A stretch of 7,118 nucleotides of DNA from Wolbachia pipientis (GCF_023661085.1 NZ_JAHDJT010000065.1:1-7118), one strand, 5' to 3'; numbered from the stretch's first letter, positions 1-6,166 are shown. Notes: a model not told the origin generated them from the sequence alone. Made by a program: numbers and translations.

Positions 1-13
1 TGAAGCTATTTGT

Positions 14-868
14 TTAACTTCCCAATCTGTACAGGTTAAGATGACAAGGAATCCCGATATGATGTTGAACATTTTTTCTTTGTATTTCCATAGCGAGTTC
101 CTGAAATCGAAACACTAGATGCATATCATCGTGGTCAATTTTAATGCATCTAACTAATTTTATAATTATATCAAGTTTGGTCTCCCAGTCTGCTTGATCA
201 AGTTCTGATCTAACCCCAGAGACAAAGCCTTCTACACTACCTATGGTAAAATCTAATTTCCTCTGCAGCTCCTTTTCATCGACCATTTTTTCCTGCTGCT
301 CTCTAATTACTTTTAGCCTCTTCTCCATTTCCTCAACTTCTTGGTCATATTCCTCCTGGCTTATGTGTCCTCGAGCATAAACATAAGCTAGTCTTTTGAT
401 ACCTTGTTCTAATTTGCCTCTTTCTTTTTCAAGCTCATCATTTGATTGCCCATTTTTATGTTCTAAAAGCCTATGTTTATACTCCTTTGCAATTTCATCT
501 GGATCTTTTAATACCCTTTTTATTTCTTCCCATACAACCATTTCTAGCATCTCTGCTCTGATTGATTTACTGTTACATACCTTGGTCCCACCGAAACGAT
601 TTGCATCTATTCCAGTACAACGATAGTATCTACTTCCCATAGCATTTCTTGCTATATAATAAGTATATTTGCAATACCCACATGCTATTAGTCCTTGTAA
701 TAGATGCTTTTTTCCACTTTGTCGTACTCTTGCTCTCTCTCTATTTTCATCAAGTTGTTTTTGTACTATATCAAATAATTCATCTTCAACTATCCTTGGT
801 ACTCTTATTTTTATCCAATCTTCTTCTTTATTGTTATAAACAGAATATTTTTTTTGCGCACTCTCCAC
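14..868 (-). pseudogene. Large serine recombinase, C-terminal fragment (zinc ribbon and coiled coil)
   Basis: This is the DNA-binding C-terminal half of a phage large serine recombinase, separated by a frameshift from the catalytic half at 811-1632. Counting from the GTG at 868, residues 18-50 (DWIKIRVPRIVEDELFDIVQ...) are the usual lead-in to the zinc beta-ribbon. Its four cysteines are at residues 63, 66, 84 and 98 (CGYC, YYRC, KVC). Residues about 105-210 are rich in E, K, Q and R and should form the coiled-coil arm that controls integration versus excision in this family. The frame is open upstream of 868 to a TAA at 908-910, so the GTG is only the first possible start and there is no convincing ribosome binding site. 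Joined to the N-terminal half it would give about 540 residues, normal for the family. The family assignment is firm. Whether any full-length protein is still made, for example by slippage, is unknown. Confidence 0.9.
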
Positions 869-1632
869 CTTGCTCTCACTGCTTTTCTTAGTGGACCTAC
901 TTTTGTCTTACCATATGCTGCTTCTTCTTTGTATGCTTGATTCCTCAATATTCTATGAATTGTACATACATTCCACACTCTTTTACCTCTCGGGGAAAGG
1001 ATACACCTTTCTTTCAGTCTTCTTACGGCCTCTTTTATACTTATTCTTTCTTGACCTACCCACTTAAACAGGTCTCGCACTATTTTTGCTTCCTCTTCAT
1101 TTATTTCAAATTTTATTTTTTCTTTATCTACATGCCTAATACGATCATAGCCAAAAGGCGCACTACCTATTACACTTATACGACCTTCTCTCGCAGCATG
1201 AAGTTTTCCTCTCATACTTCTCTCCGAGATTAGTCCAAGTTCATGCCTTGCTACTGCTCCTTTTACATCCACTAGCAAATTGGATGATGGAGTATTATCA
1301 ATCTTACAATCTAAAGAGATTATTTCTACTTGTGCTCTTTTACATTCATCTATTACATATCTTTGATCTCTACCGTCACGTGACAAACGATCAAGTGCAT
1401 GAATATAAATCTTATTAATTTTTCCTTCTGCTACCTTACTAAGTAACGCTTTTAAACCATCTCGCTCTAAATTTGATCCGCTACAGCCATCGTCCTCGAA
1501 TTTATATTCATCCAATAACTCATGCCCATCTGCTGCAATTTTACGCTCAAGCTCTGCAACTTGACTCGCTATTGTACCCTCTTGTACTTGTTTCCTCGAT
1601 GAGACTCTTGCATACAAAGCCACTGTTGTCAT
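811..1632 (-). pseudogene. Large serine recombinase, N-terminal catalytic fragment (frameshifted)
   Basis: This fragment holds the resolvase/invertase catalytic domain of a phage integrase that joins attP and attB through a phosphoserine intermediate. It opens with the catalytic-serine motif YARVSS (Ser11). DRLSR at residues 81-85 and ERSMRGKLHAAREG at 137-150 are also family signatures. The recombinase domain covers about residues 158-245 (PFGYDR, EEEAKIVRDLF, IHRILRNQAYKEEAAYGKTK). After residue about 250 the expected sequence is lost and a random tail runs to a stop at 811, while the correct sequence resumes in another frame (14-868). The ATG at 1632 is well supported by an AAGGAGGT ribosome site 8 nt upstream. 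The catalytic residues survive, but without the zinc ribbon and coiled coil this 273-residue product is not expected to recombine att sites. Confidence 0.92.
848..855 (-). other. Homopolymer run at the recombinase frame break
   Basis: Eight T on the plus strand (A8 in the mRNA) lie where the recombinase changes frame. The upstream frame reads cgc aaa aaa aat; one base back reads caa aaa aaa tat, which gives the conserved KKYSVY stretch. One extra A, or a -1 slip on A AAA AAT, would rejoin the two halves. A lost G at about 865-868 (aagg/tgg) would explain the break equally well. Confidence 0.45.
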
Positions 1633-1780
1633 TTTTTTCTACCTCCTTTTTATTTAAAAATTCCTTTTTCTTTCTTTCCATCAGCCGTCTTATTAGTACT
1701 TCATAAGCATCTGATAAACACTTATCTGATAACTTATTTGGTTCATAATGACGGTGAATAGTAAATGTTCTTTCTTGCAT
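1547..1780 (-). CDS. Small hypothetical protein overlapping the recombinase start
   Basis: This 77-codon ORF lies just upstream of the recombinase, reads the same way, and overlaps its first 86 nt in another frame. I do not recognise its family. The first 45 or so residues look like real protein (HYEPNKLSDKCLSDAYEVLI, then a very basic stretch). The last 28 only shadow the conserved recombinase N-terminus and are probably not ancestral. AGGGA lies about 8 nt before the ATG. A frame change near the A-rich codons at about 1660-1680 would end the ORF at a TAA just before the recombinase ribosome site, so the overlap may itself come from an indel. Its place suggests an accessory factor of the recombinase, for example a directionality factor, but that is inference from position only. 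Confidence 0.45.
   Translation of the reverse strand: MQERTFTIHRHYEPNKLSDKCLSDAYEVLIRRLMERKKKEFLNKKEVEKNDNSGFVCKSLIEETSTRGYNSESSCRA
1641..1648 (-). promoter_or_regulatory. Strong Shine-Dalgarno site of the recombinase
   Basis: The minus strand reads AAGGAGGT, a near-perfect match to the anti-Shine-Dalgarno sequence, 8 nt before the ATG at 1632. It fixes the recombinase start and lies inside the coding frame of the small upstream ORF (1547-1780), so translation of the two could interfere or be coupled. Confidence 0.8.
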
Positions 1781-1833
1781 AGTTTTTCCCTGTAAATGTT
1801 TTCAGGAGCTTTACCACTCCCTTTTTCCATAAA

Positions 1834-2073
1834 TCAGCTACCCTTACGAAAAAGACGCAACTGTTTTGGCTTTGTCTTAATAATCTCCTTGTCAGCTACA
1901 GCACCTCAAATTTAGTATTGAAAGCTGCAGCAACTCTCTCATTCATCCACAGTTTCTAGCCCTTCTTTTGCTATACCTGTTACTGTACTTTCCGAGACGA
2001 CCGTTAGTTTTTCTAGAAATTCTCCCTGCCTACTTGCAATTTTTACGCCCTCTAACACTTCGATTATTTCTAG
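1834..2073 (-). pseudogene. Decayed C-terminal tail of ankyrin gene 1
   Basis: The 2030-2491 ankyrin ORF runs out of frame, but protein-like sequence continues downstream in three successive frames. From about 2073 a +1 shift gives LEIIEVLEGVKIASRQGEF and continues as LEKLTVVSESTVTGIAKEG to a TGA at 1939-1941. From 1940 a second frame gives ERVAAAFNTKFEVL to a TAG at 1896-1898. From 1899 a third gives VADKEIIKTKPKQLRLFRKG, closing at a TGA at 1834-1836. The first piece completes a fourth ankyrin repeat (TAIDYA then LEIIEVLEG). The others would form a non-ankyrin tail of about 60 residues. The join to the first piece is well supported; the second and third joins are inferred from coding-like composition and end-to-end fit. 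Confidence 0.55.
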
Positions 2074-2491
2074 CATAATCAATTGCTGTTAAGCTAGATT
2101 TATCATTTAGCTCTGTTTCAGCTCCGGCTTTTACTAGCTCTTCCGTTATTTTTACTTCCCCTTCCATACACGCAAGATGCAATGGTGTGCTTTTATTTTC
2201 ATATTCTGTAGCATTCACATCTGCACCTGATTTTATCAGCTCTCTTACGTTTTCTAGACGTCTTTCTGCTATTGCTAGGTGCAACGGTGTATACCCATTT
2301 GTATCCTTTGCATTTACGTCGGCTATTCCTTTTTCTATTAACAACTTGACTGTTTGTTCATCGGAAATTCCTGCTGCATAATGCAGTATTGTTCTTCCCT
2401 TTTCGTCTATTTTGTTAATATTTTTAAATGAGTTCTCTAATAATTCATCCAGTGACTTATTAAATTTTTCTCTATCTTTTACACTAAACAT
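2030..2491 (-). pseudogene. Ankyrin-repeat protein 1, truncated by frameshift
   Basis: This ankyrin-repeat protein probably binds other proteins; in phage WO such genes sit beside the tail module and may act in the insect host or on the virion, but nothing here fixes a target. Counting from the ATG at 2491, a short helical leader is followed by repeats beginning GRTILHYAA, GYTPLHLAIAERRLENVRELI and STPLHLACMEG, with a fourth starting at LTAIDYA that is cut by the frame break near 2073. The last 14 or so residues (RNNRSVRGRKNCK) are out of frame. I prefer the ATG at 2491 over the GTG at 2503 because a GTGGGGTAT ribosome site precedes it and the same leader precedes ankyrin gene 2. It is visibly paralogous to 2925-3383 (shared NSFKNINK, RLENV.ELI, VKAGA). 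Confidence 0.85.
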
Positions 2492-2581
2492 AATATACCC
2501 CACTAATAAACTCTTCAGTTCCAGGCAAATTTCTTTTATTTACCTACACTTATTTAACTTATGGCTTTTTTAGCATGGAAA

Positions 2582-2654
2582 CAAGTTTTTTTTACAAAAT
2601 ATACACATTTTTGTCAAACATTAATGCGCTATATTAAGATATAAACCTATATAC
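2582..2654. repeat. Intergenic repeat copy A, upstream of ankyrin 1
   Basis: This segment aligns without gaps to 3502-3574 at a constant offset of 920 bp. The ends are identical (CAAGTTTTTTTT, and TATTAAGATATAAA followed by TATATAC with two changes), while the middle 38 bp have drifted to roughly chance similarity for such AT-rich DNA. Each copy sits in the leader of an ankyrin gene, so the leader was duplicated together with the gene. Confidence 0.65.
2589..2617 (-). promoter_or_regulatory. Candidate promoter of ankyrin gene 1
   Basis: The minus strand has a perfect TTGACA -35 box (2612-2617), a 17-bp spacer and TAAAAA (2589-2594) as a weak -10, matching 4 of 6 bases. It lies about 100 bp upstream of the ATG at 2491, in AT-rich noncoding DNA between 2492 and 2685. 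It suggests ankyrin 1 can be transcribed apart from the tail operon. The same place upstream of ankyrin 2 lacks a clear TTGACA. Confidence 0.4.
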
Positions 2655-2685
2655 TTATATATTAAGTAAAAAGCAAACCTGCCTC

Positions 2686-2928
2686 CTATTTTTCATCAAT
2701 CCTCCTGGCCAGCTCGTCCATTTGGTCCGCTACCCTGATCATTACGTCTTTGAAATCTTTCGCTATTCCTTGCCTGTCTCTCCTCCTTATTTCTCCTATA
2801 TTCCATGTTTTCCCTTTTAATTTCGGTAGATATTTTCTTCCCCATACCTCTATCATTTCTCCTGCTGATTCCGCTATTTTATCGCATATCTTTGGTCTAT
2901 CTCTTACTATTCCTCCTTGCTCCTTCAT
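2686..2928 (-). CDS. Hypothetical 80-residue protein coupled to ankyrin 2
   Basis: This ORF starts on the ATG of an ATGA overlap with the ankyrin 2 stop, has no ribosome site of its own, and should be translated by reinitiation after ankyrin 2. I do not recognise the family. It is strongly charged (17 basic and 10 acidic residues in the last 55). Residues 10-35 hold a likely amphipathic helix (RPKICDKIAESAGEMIEVWG), and the C-terminus is another (KDVMIRVADQMDELARRIDEK region, 60-80). It has no signal peptide or membrane segment. An in-frame TAA lies five codons upstream of the ATG. It may be a separate small gene, or the C-terminal domain of ankyrin 2 cut off by a frameshift, by analogy with the broken tail of ankyrin 1. 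Confidence 0.6.
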   Translation of the reverse strand: MKEQGGIVRDRPKICDKIAESAGEMIEVWGRKYLPKLKGKTWNIGEIRRRDRQGIAKDFKDVMIRVADQMDELARRIDEK

Positions 2929-3383
2929 AAATTTTCTTGCCTTTTATTCTTTTCATTATCTAGCAGATAATACATTGGTGTCTGACCGAACTTATTCTCT
3001 TGGTTAATTTTTGCTCCTGCTTTTACCAACTCTTTTATTACACTTTCTGCACCTACCATACACGCAAAGTGCAGTGGGCTATATTTGCTAATTCCTTCAG
3101 TTGCATTTATATCCACCCCTAACCTTATCAGCTCTTTTACGTTTTCTAGGCGTTTTGCTAATGCTGCACTGTGTAGCGGTGTAAAACCTCTGCTATTTGT
3201 CGCATTGATGTCTGCTCCTTTTTTTATTAATGACTTTACTGTTTTTTGATCGGAGACCCTTACTGCATAGTGCAATATTGTTTCCCCACCCTCATTTCTT
3301 TTATTAATATTTTTAAATGAGTTATTTGATACTTCCGTAAAAAACTTATCAAAAGCATCTATATCTTTTTGATTGAACTTCAT
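2925..3383 (-). CDS. Ankyrin-repeat protein 2
   Basis: A 152-residue ankyrin-repeat protein, paralogous to ankyrin 1. After a leader containing NSFKNINK it has three full repeats, beginning GETILHYAVRVSD, GFTPLHSAALAKRLENVKELI and YSPLHFACMVG, and a fourth degenerate one (GQTPMYYLLDNEKNK) that stops abruptly. Ankyrin repeats bind proteins; no enzymatic motif is present. The ATG at 3383 is chosen over the upstream start at 3476 because GGTGAGGT lies 4-6 nt before it and the equivalent leader precedes ankyrin 1; the 31 extra residues have no counterpart there. It follows gene I in the slot used for tail-fibre genes in P2-like phages. The short last repeat and the overlapping ORF at 2686-2928 leave open that the C-terminus was lost to a frameshift. 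Confidence 0.85.
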   Translation of the reverse strand: MKFNQKDIDAFDKFFTEVSNNSFKNINKRNEGGETILHYAVRVSDQKTVKSLIKKGADINATNSRGFTPLHSAALAKRLENVKELIRLGVDINATEGISKYSPLHFACMVGAESVIKELVKAGAKINQENKFGQTPMYYLLDNEKNKRQENL

Positions 3384-3501
3384 ACATACCTCACCAATAA
3401 TTAAAACATAAAATCGCCCAATTTGGCCTTCTTCAGTCATAGGTAAAATTATTATGTTTACCCACAACTGTTTCAATTATGCTTGTTTTAATATCAAAAA
3501 G

Positions 3502-3574
3502 CAAGTTTTTTTTCGTTAATTTACCTTGTTTTTACTAAATATTAGTAAGATTATTAAGATATAAATATATATAC
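3502..3574. repeat. Intergenic repeat copy B, upstream of ankyrin 2
   Basis: Partner of 2582-2654. It begins right after the stop that closes the gene I reading frame (3575-3577) and ends within the ankyrin 2 leader. It shares CAAGTTTTTTTT and TATTAAGATATAAA with copy A. The central part differs and carries the palindrome at 3532-3548. Confidence 0.65.
3532..3548. repeat. Perfect 7-bp inverted repeat in the ankyrin 2 leader
   Basis: TTACTAA-ATA-TTAGTAA is a perfect inverted repeat with a 3-bp spacer, at the position that corresponds to the -35 region of the ankyrin 1 promoter. It could be an operator for a dimeric regulator. In DNA this AT-rich it may also be chance. Confidence 0.35.
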
Positions 3575-3841
3575 CTACTTTATTAAACATATAATCTGTT
3601 TTTCCACCCATTTTCTATTCAAATGACGATGTTCGTGCCAAGTTAGCACACCAGGGTAAACCACTAAAATGTAACTTTCTAACTCACGTACCACATCTTT
3701 TTGCTGCGAATCTAAATCGTTTTCATAGCGAATGTTGTGTTCTGCTAAACCGTACCTTATGATTTTTTGATCAGTATAATTTTCTACTTTGTAATGATGA
3801 GTAACGCTGAACCTTTCTAAAATTGGCTTGTGTTTTAAACT
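3575..3841 (-). pseudogene. In-frame C-terminal extension of gene I after a TGA stop
   Basis: Directly after the gene I stop (TGA, 3842-3844) the same frame stays open for 88 codons to a TAG at 3575-3577. The sequence is protein-like: SLKHKPILERFSVTHHYKV, then LAEHNIRYENDLDSQQKDVV, then YPGVLTWHEHRHLNRKWVE. It has no ATG and no ribosome site at its head, so it is not a separate gene. The simplest reading is that it is the original C-terminus of gene I, cut off by a point mutation such as TGG to TGA. It fills what would otherwise be an unexplained gap between gene I and ankyrin 2. Confidence 0.7.
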
Positions 3842-4741
3842 TCACAGTTGTTCAGATAGTTTATCACTTCCTAGTAAAAATTTACTTCCTTTCTCTTCTG
3901 CACTAATAACCGGAAAACATGCGTTTATTTCTCCCAAATTCCAACTATCCGACAATACTATCTGCGCTTTAGCAAACTTTATTTCTGGTAATAAGCTCTG
4001 TGGTAGTGGATATAGTGCTTTTAAGTTGTACCACTGATGACTCCTTTCATAGATGCCTTTGTAATTCTTTGTGTGAGGCTCTGTTTCCCCAAGTGCTGCT
4101 ACATCTAACCGATATATGTCATTACTAAATGCTTGCTCATAATGGTTGCGTAAATAACTCTCTATAACCTCAATTAATGGACCACTAGACCTGAAAAAAT
4201 TTACTCTCCCAAATGATAACACCGGTCCATCTTCTTCTATTTTTACACCTGAGTAATCCGATAACAAATTTCCAAAAAAACTTTCATCTAAAATGAACCT
4301 ACCAATGTTGTAGTGATCGTTAAAAATTCTCATTAGTCTTGATCTTGCAGGTAATGATAGTTTTGCAAGCTCTACTACTGCATCAACAAAGAAATCGTTT
4401 GGTACCTCTTTTATCCCTACTTGCAACTCAAAAAAGTGTTTACCGGGTGGCTCTTCAATAATTGTAATATCTTCTATATTTGCCCATTTTAATGCTATTT
4501 TCAGTGAGGCAGGTGTTCCACGGAGTCTTTGAAATTTTACTCCTTCTTTTATCGATTTCTTCTTATCCTTCACCCATGATAGAATTTCTTCTAACCCGTA
4601 TTCTTCAACCAACCACGGCAATATTTTTTCCCCTGGGCTAAATTTAAACCCTCTTATCCTGCTTGGATCAACTTTATAATCAATTGCATTAACCAGTGCT
4701 TGCTCTTGCTTTGTTGCGTTTGGCGGTAATAAACTTTTCAT
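3842..4741 (-). CDS. Baseplate/tail protein I (P2 gpI-like), probably truncated
   Basis: A P2 gpI-family protein, which sits at the baseplate edge and connects wedge and fibres. The family's N-terminal domain covers about residues 1-100: LLPPNATKQEQAL, then GFKFSPGEKILPWLVEEYGLEE..LSWVKDKKKSIKEG, then RLRGTPASLKIALKWA. The remaining 200 residues go beyond P2 gpI (about 176 residues) and probably form fibre-like or receptor-side domains; LSDSW...GSDKLSEQL near the end echoes LDESFFGNLLSDYSG...LSFGR at about 150-180, hinting at an internal repeat. The ATG at 4741 is preceded only by a weak GAAAG. It is separated from gene J by the antisense HU gene, although the rest of the operon has gaps of 2 nt or less. 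The reading frame continues for 88 codons after its TGA, so the product is probably truncated. Confidence 0.88.
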   Translation of the reverse strand: MKSLLPPNATKQEQALVNAIDYKVDPSRIRGFKFSPGEKILPWLVEEYGLEEILSWVKDKKKSIKEGVKFQRLRGTPASLKIALKWANIEDITIIEEPPGKHFFELQVGIKEVPNDFFVDAVVELAKLSLPARSRLMRIFNDHYNIGRFILDESFFGNLLSDYSGVKIEEDGPVLSFGRVNFFRSSGPLIEVIESYLRNHYEQAFSNDIYRLDVAALGETEPHTKNYKGIYERSHQWYNLKALYPLPQSLLPEIKFAKAQIVLSDSWNLGEINACFPVISAEEKGSKFLLGSDKLSEQL

Positions 4742-4788
4742 TTGTCTTTTCTTTCAAGTTGCTTTAATTTCCTTTATTTAGGTAGCTT

Positions 4789-5056
4789 ATGAGTAAGCAA
4801 GAGATCATTGCAGAACTGATCAAAAATAAAGATGTGCTTAATATCGAAAACACTTTCCATAATATTTGACCATATTATCCATACTTTAAAAAACAAGTTA
4901 CAACTTCTGGAAGAAAATCAATACTTTCGTCTCCCTAACATTGGGCATTTTTATCCAGTAAACCTTAAACCACTTATTGCACGCAATCCCCTCACTGGTG
5001 AAACTTTTACGATTCCACAAAACAAAAAAATACGTTTTAAATCCTATCTAACTTGA
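4789..5056 (+). pseudogene. HU/IHF-family DNA-binding protein, frameshifted, antisense to the tail operon
   Basis: The only plus-strand gene here. The ATG at 4789 follows AGG at 4780-4782 and gives MSKQEIIAELIKNKDVLNIE as far as FHNI, then a TGA at 4867-4869. The +1 frame continues FDHIIHTLKNKLQLLEENQY (F codon at 4865), then RLPNIGHFYPVN, then RNPLTGETFTIPQNKKIRF, ending at a TGA at 5054-5056. Joined, this is about 89 residues, the length of HU. It has the two N-terminal helices, the G.F turn (NIGHF) and the RNPxTGE motif at the DNA-bending arm (4982-5002). HU and IHF bend DNA in nucleoid structure, site-specific recombination and packaging. The break needs two added bases or one removed; two T lost from a T5 run at 4865-4867 fits the family alignment best. 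The 3' end overlaps the end of gene J tail to tail by 20 bp. Confidence 0.8.
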
Positions 5057-5828
5057 CGTGGCCAAGCACTGCACACTCATTCCCCAATACTACAACATCC
5101 TCTTTTGGCTCGATTAATTCTACGTTTTCTACACCCTCTACAAATAGGTTTGCTATTATCCAAGATCTTGTAACACTCCATCCCAGCCTTCTACTTGCTT
5201 CAAACTTCTTAATGAACTGTTCCTTAATTTCCTCCTTTGATATTACAGAATTTATGCTCATTCTGCTGTGAATATCTATTTCCGTAATATTGCAACCAAT
5301 TACTGTTACTGTATCAGTTAAAACCCTTATATCATCTCTAGTAACCTGCTTTTTTACAATTTCAAGTAGTTCTTCTGACACTATGCCAATTTGTGTTGAT
5401 AAGATTGAAATTTGTACTTTCCCTGGTATAGGTGATTCTACTAATGCATCTTTTACTCTACTATCTGCTGACAGTGCATGATACCTATAATACTCCTTGC
5501 TTCCACATGTGCTCCAACCCATTATCTTTGCTTTAATTCTTTTTCTAAATCGTTCATCATCTTCTTCTTTTTGCCTCTCCACTCCATAAAACTCAGCTAA
5601 ATTATCAAGATCTTCTCCCCTTGCAAATTTTAGTAAATTACTTTTTACTGCTTCGTTTATCCTTTGTCTGAGCAAAAGTTCTCGCCAGGCTGCTACCTCC
5701 AGAATCTTTATCGCTGGATCACTTTCAACTAATGCTGTAAAACTTTCACCTTCACGGACTAACTCTTCCTTCATTCTCGAAAATATTTCCTCATAGCTTA
5801 GTTTTTCAATAATATTAGATGTCTGCAT
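5037..5828 (-). CDS. Baseplate wedge protein J (P2 gpJ-like)
   Basis: A 263-residue Baseplate_J family protein, a wedge component of the contractile-tail baseplate that packs against the gpW/gp25-like protein and gpI. The family pattern is clear: ILEVAAWRELLLRQRINEAV (43-62), FARGEDLDNLAEFYGVER (68-85), DDERFRKRIKAKIMGWSTCGSKEYYRYHALSADSRVKDA (89-128), and PIPGKVQISIL (133-143). The C-terminal part (SKEEIKEQFIKKFEASRRLGWSVTRSWI) also matches the usual closing helix and strand layout. It is slightly shorter than P2 gpJ (302). It begins 2 nt after the stop of the W gene and appears complete. Its last 20 nt overlap the antisense HU-like gene. Confidence 0.93.
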   Translation of the reverse strand: MQTSNIIEKLSYEEIFSRMKEELVREGESFTALVESDPAIKILEVAAWRELLLRQRINEAVKSNLLKFARGEDLDNLAEFYGVERQKEEDDERFRKRIKAKIMGWSTCGSKEYYRYHALSADSRVKDALVESPIPGKVQISILSTQIGIVSEELLEIVKKQVTRDDIRVLTDTVTVIGCNITEIDIHSRMSINSVISKEEIKEQFIKKFEASRRLGWSVTRSWIIANLFVEGVENVELIEPKEDVVVLGNECAVLGHVKLDRI

Positions 5829-5830
5829 TT

Positions 5831-6166
5831 CTAAACAACTACTCCACTAATACCTATGAATTTGCCTTCTGGAAGATAAATACCTTCAAGTACAAGAGTC
5901 ATTTTTCCTTCTTTAACTTCAGCAATCTTTACTTTTTCTAACTTAAATCTCCTCTCAAATTTCCCCAGTGCTTCTGCTGTTGCTGCGTAAATTTCTAGTG
6001 TTAAATCCCTACTGATTGGCTTATCTACTAATTCAAATAGCCTAGACCCATAATCCCTCATCATAATTCGCGATCCTATCGGTGTGGTCAGTATATCAAT
6101 TATCGATTGCTTTAAGTGCTCTATTCCTTCTAACGCTTTCCCTGTTTTAGCATCCATTCCTTTCAT
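5831..6166 (-). CDS. Baseplate wedge protein W (P2 gpW / T4 gp25-like)
   Basis: A 111-residue GPW/gp25-family protein, the core of the baseplate wedge next to the sheath initiation site. The signature TTPIGSRIMMRDYGSRLFEL followed by VDKP at residues 27-50 is diagnostic, and the following helix (DLTLEIYAATAEALGKFE) and strands (KVKIAEVKEGKMTLVLEGIY) complete the fold. Length matches P2 gpW (115). It begins 2 nt after the PAAR stop and ends 2 nt before gene J, so it is translated within one polycistronic message. The ATG at 6166 has AGG about 7 nt upstream; the ATG three codons later has no usable ribosome site. No defect is seen. Confidence 0.94.
   Translation of the reverse strand: MKGMDAKTGKALEGIEHLKQSIIDILTTPIGSRIMMRDYGSRLFELVDKPISRDLTLEIYAATAEALGKFERRFKLEKVKIAEVKEGKMTLVLEGIYLPEGKFIGISGVVV

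Noticed and set aside
1..13. attachment site next to the recombinase 3' end
   Set aside because: Only 13 bases remain beyond the stop, so an att site cannot be judged. I saw no inverted-repeat core there.
396..1233. Several plus-strand ORFs of 65-98 codons (396-626, 649-891, 870-1067, 937-1233)
   Set aside because: They are opposite-strand shadows of the recombinase: Ser/Leu/Phe-rich, low-complexity translations with no ribosome sites and no recognisable family.
2492..2503. GTG start for ankyrin 1 at 2503
   Set aside because: It lies within the GTGGGGTAT element that serves as the ribosome site of the ATG at 2491.
3384..3476. N-terminal extension of ankyrin 2 to a start at 3476
   Set aside because: The ribosome site GGTGAGGT and the leader shared with ankyrin 1 place the start at 3383. 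The extra residues have no counterpart in ankyrin 1.
3481..3513. Terminator: CTTG-TTTT/AAAA-G-CAAG stem followed by T8
   Set aside because: The T-run follows the stem only on the plus strand, where no gene ends. The stem is AT-rich with a bulge, and the T8 is part of the block shared by the two ankyrin leaders.
3842..3844. UGA of gene I as a selenocysteine codon
   Set aside because: No selenocysteine machinery is expected in Wolbachia, no SECIS-like hairpin follows the codon, and the residue context does not suggest a redox site. Nonsense mutation is simpler.
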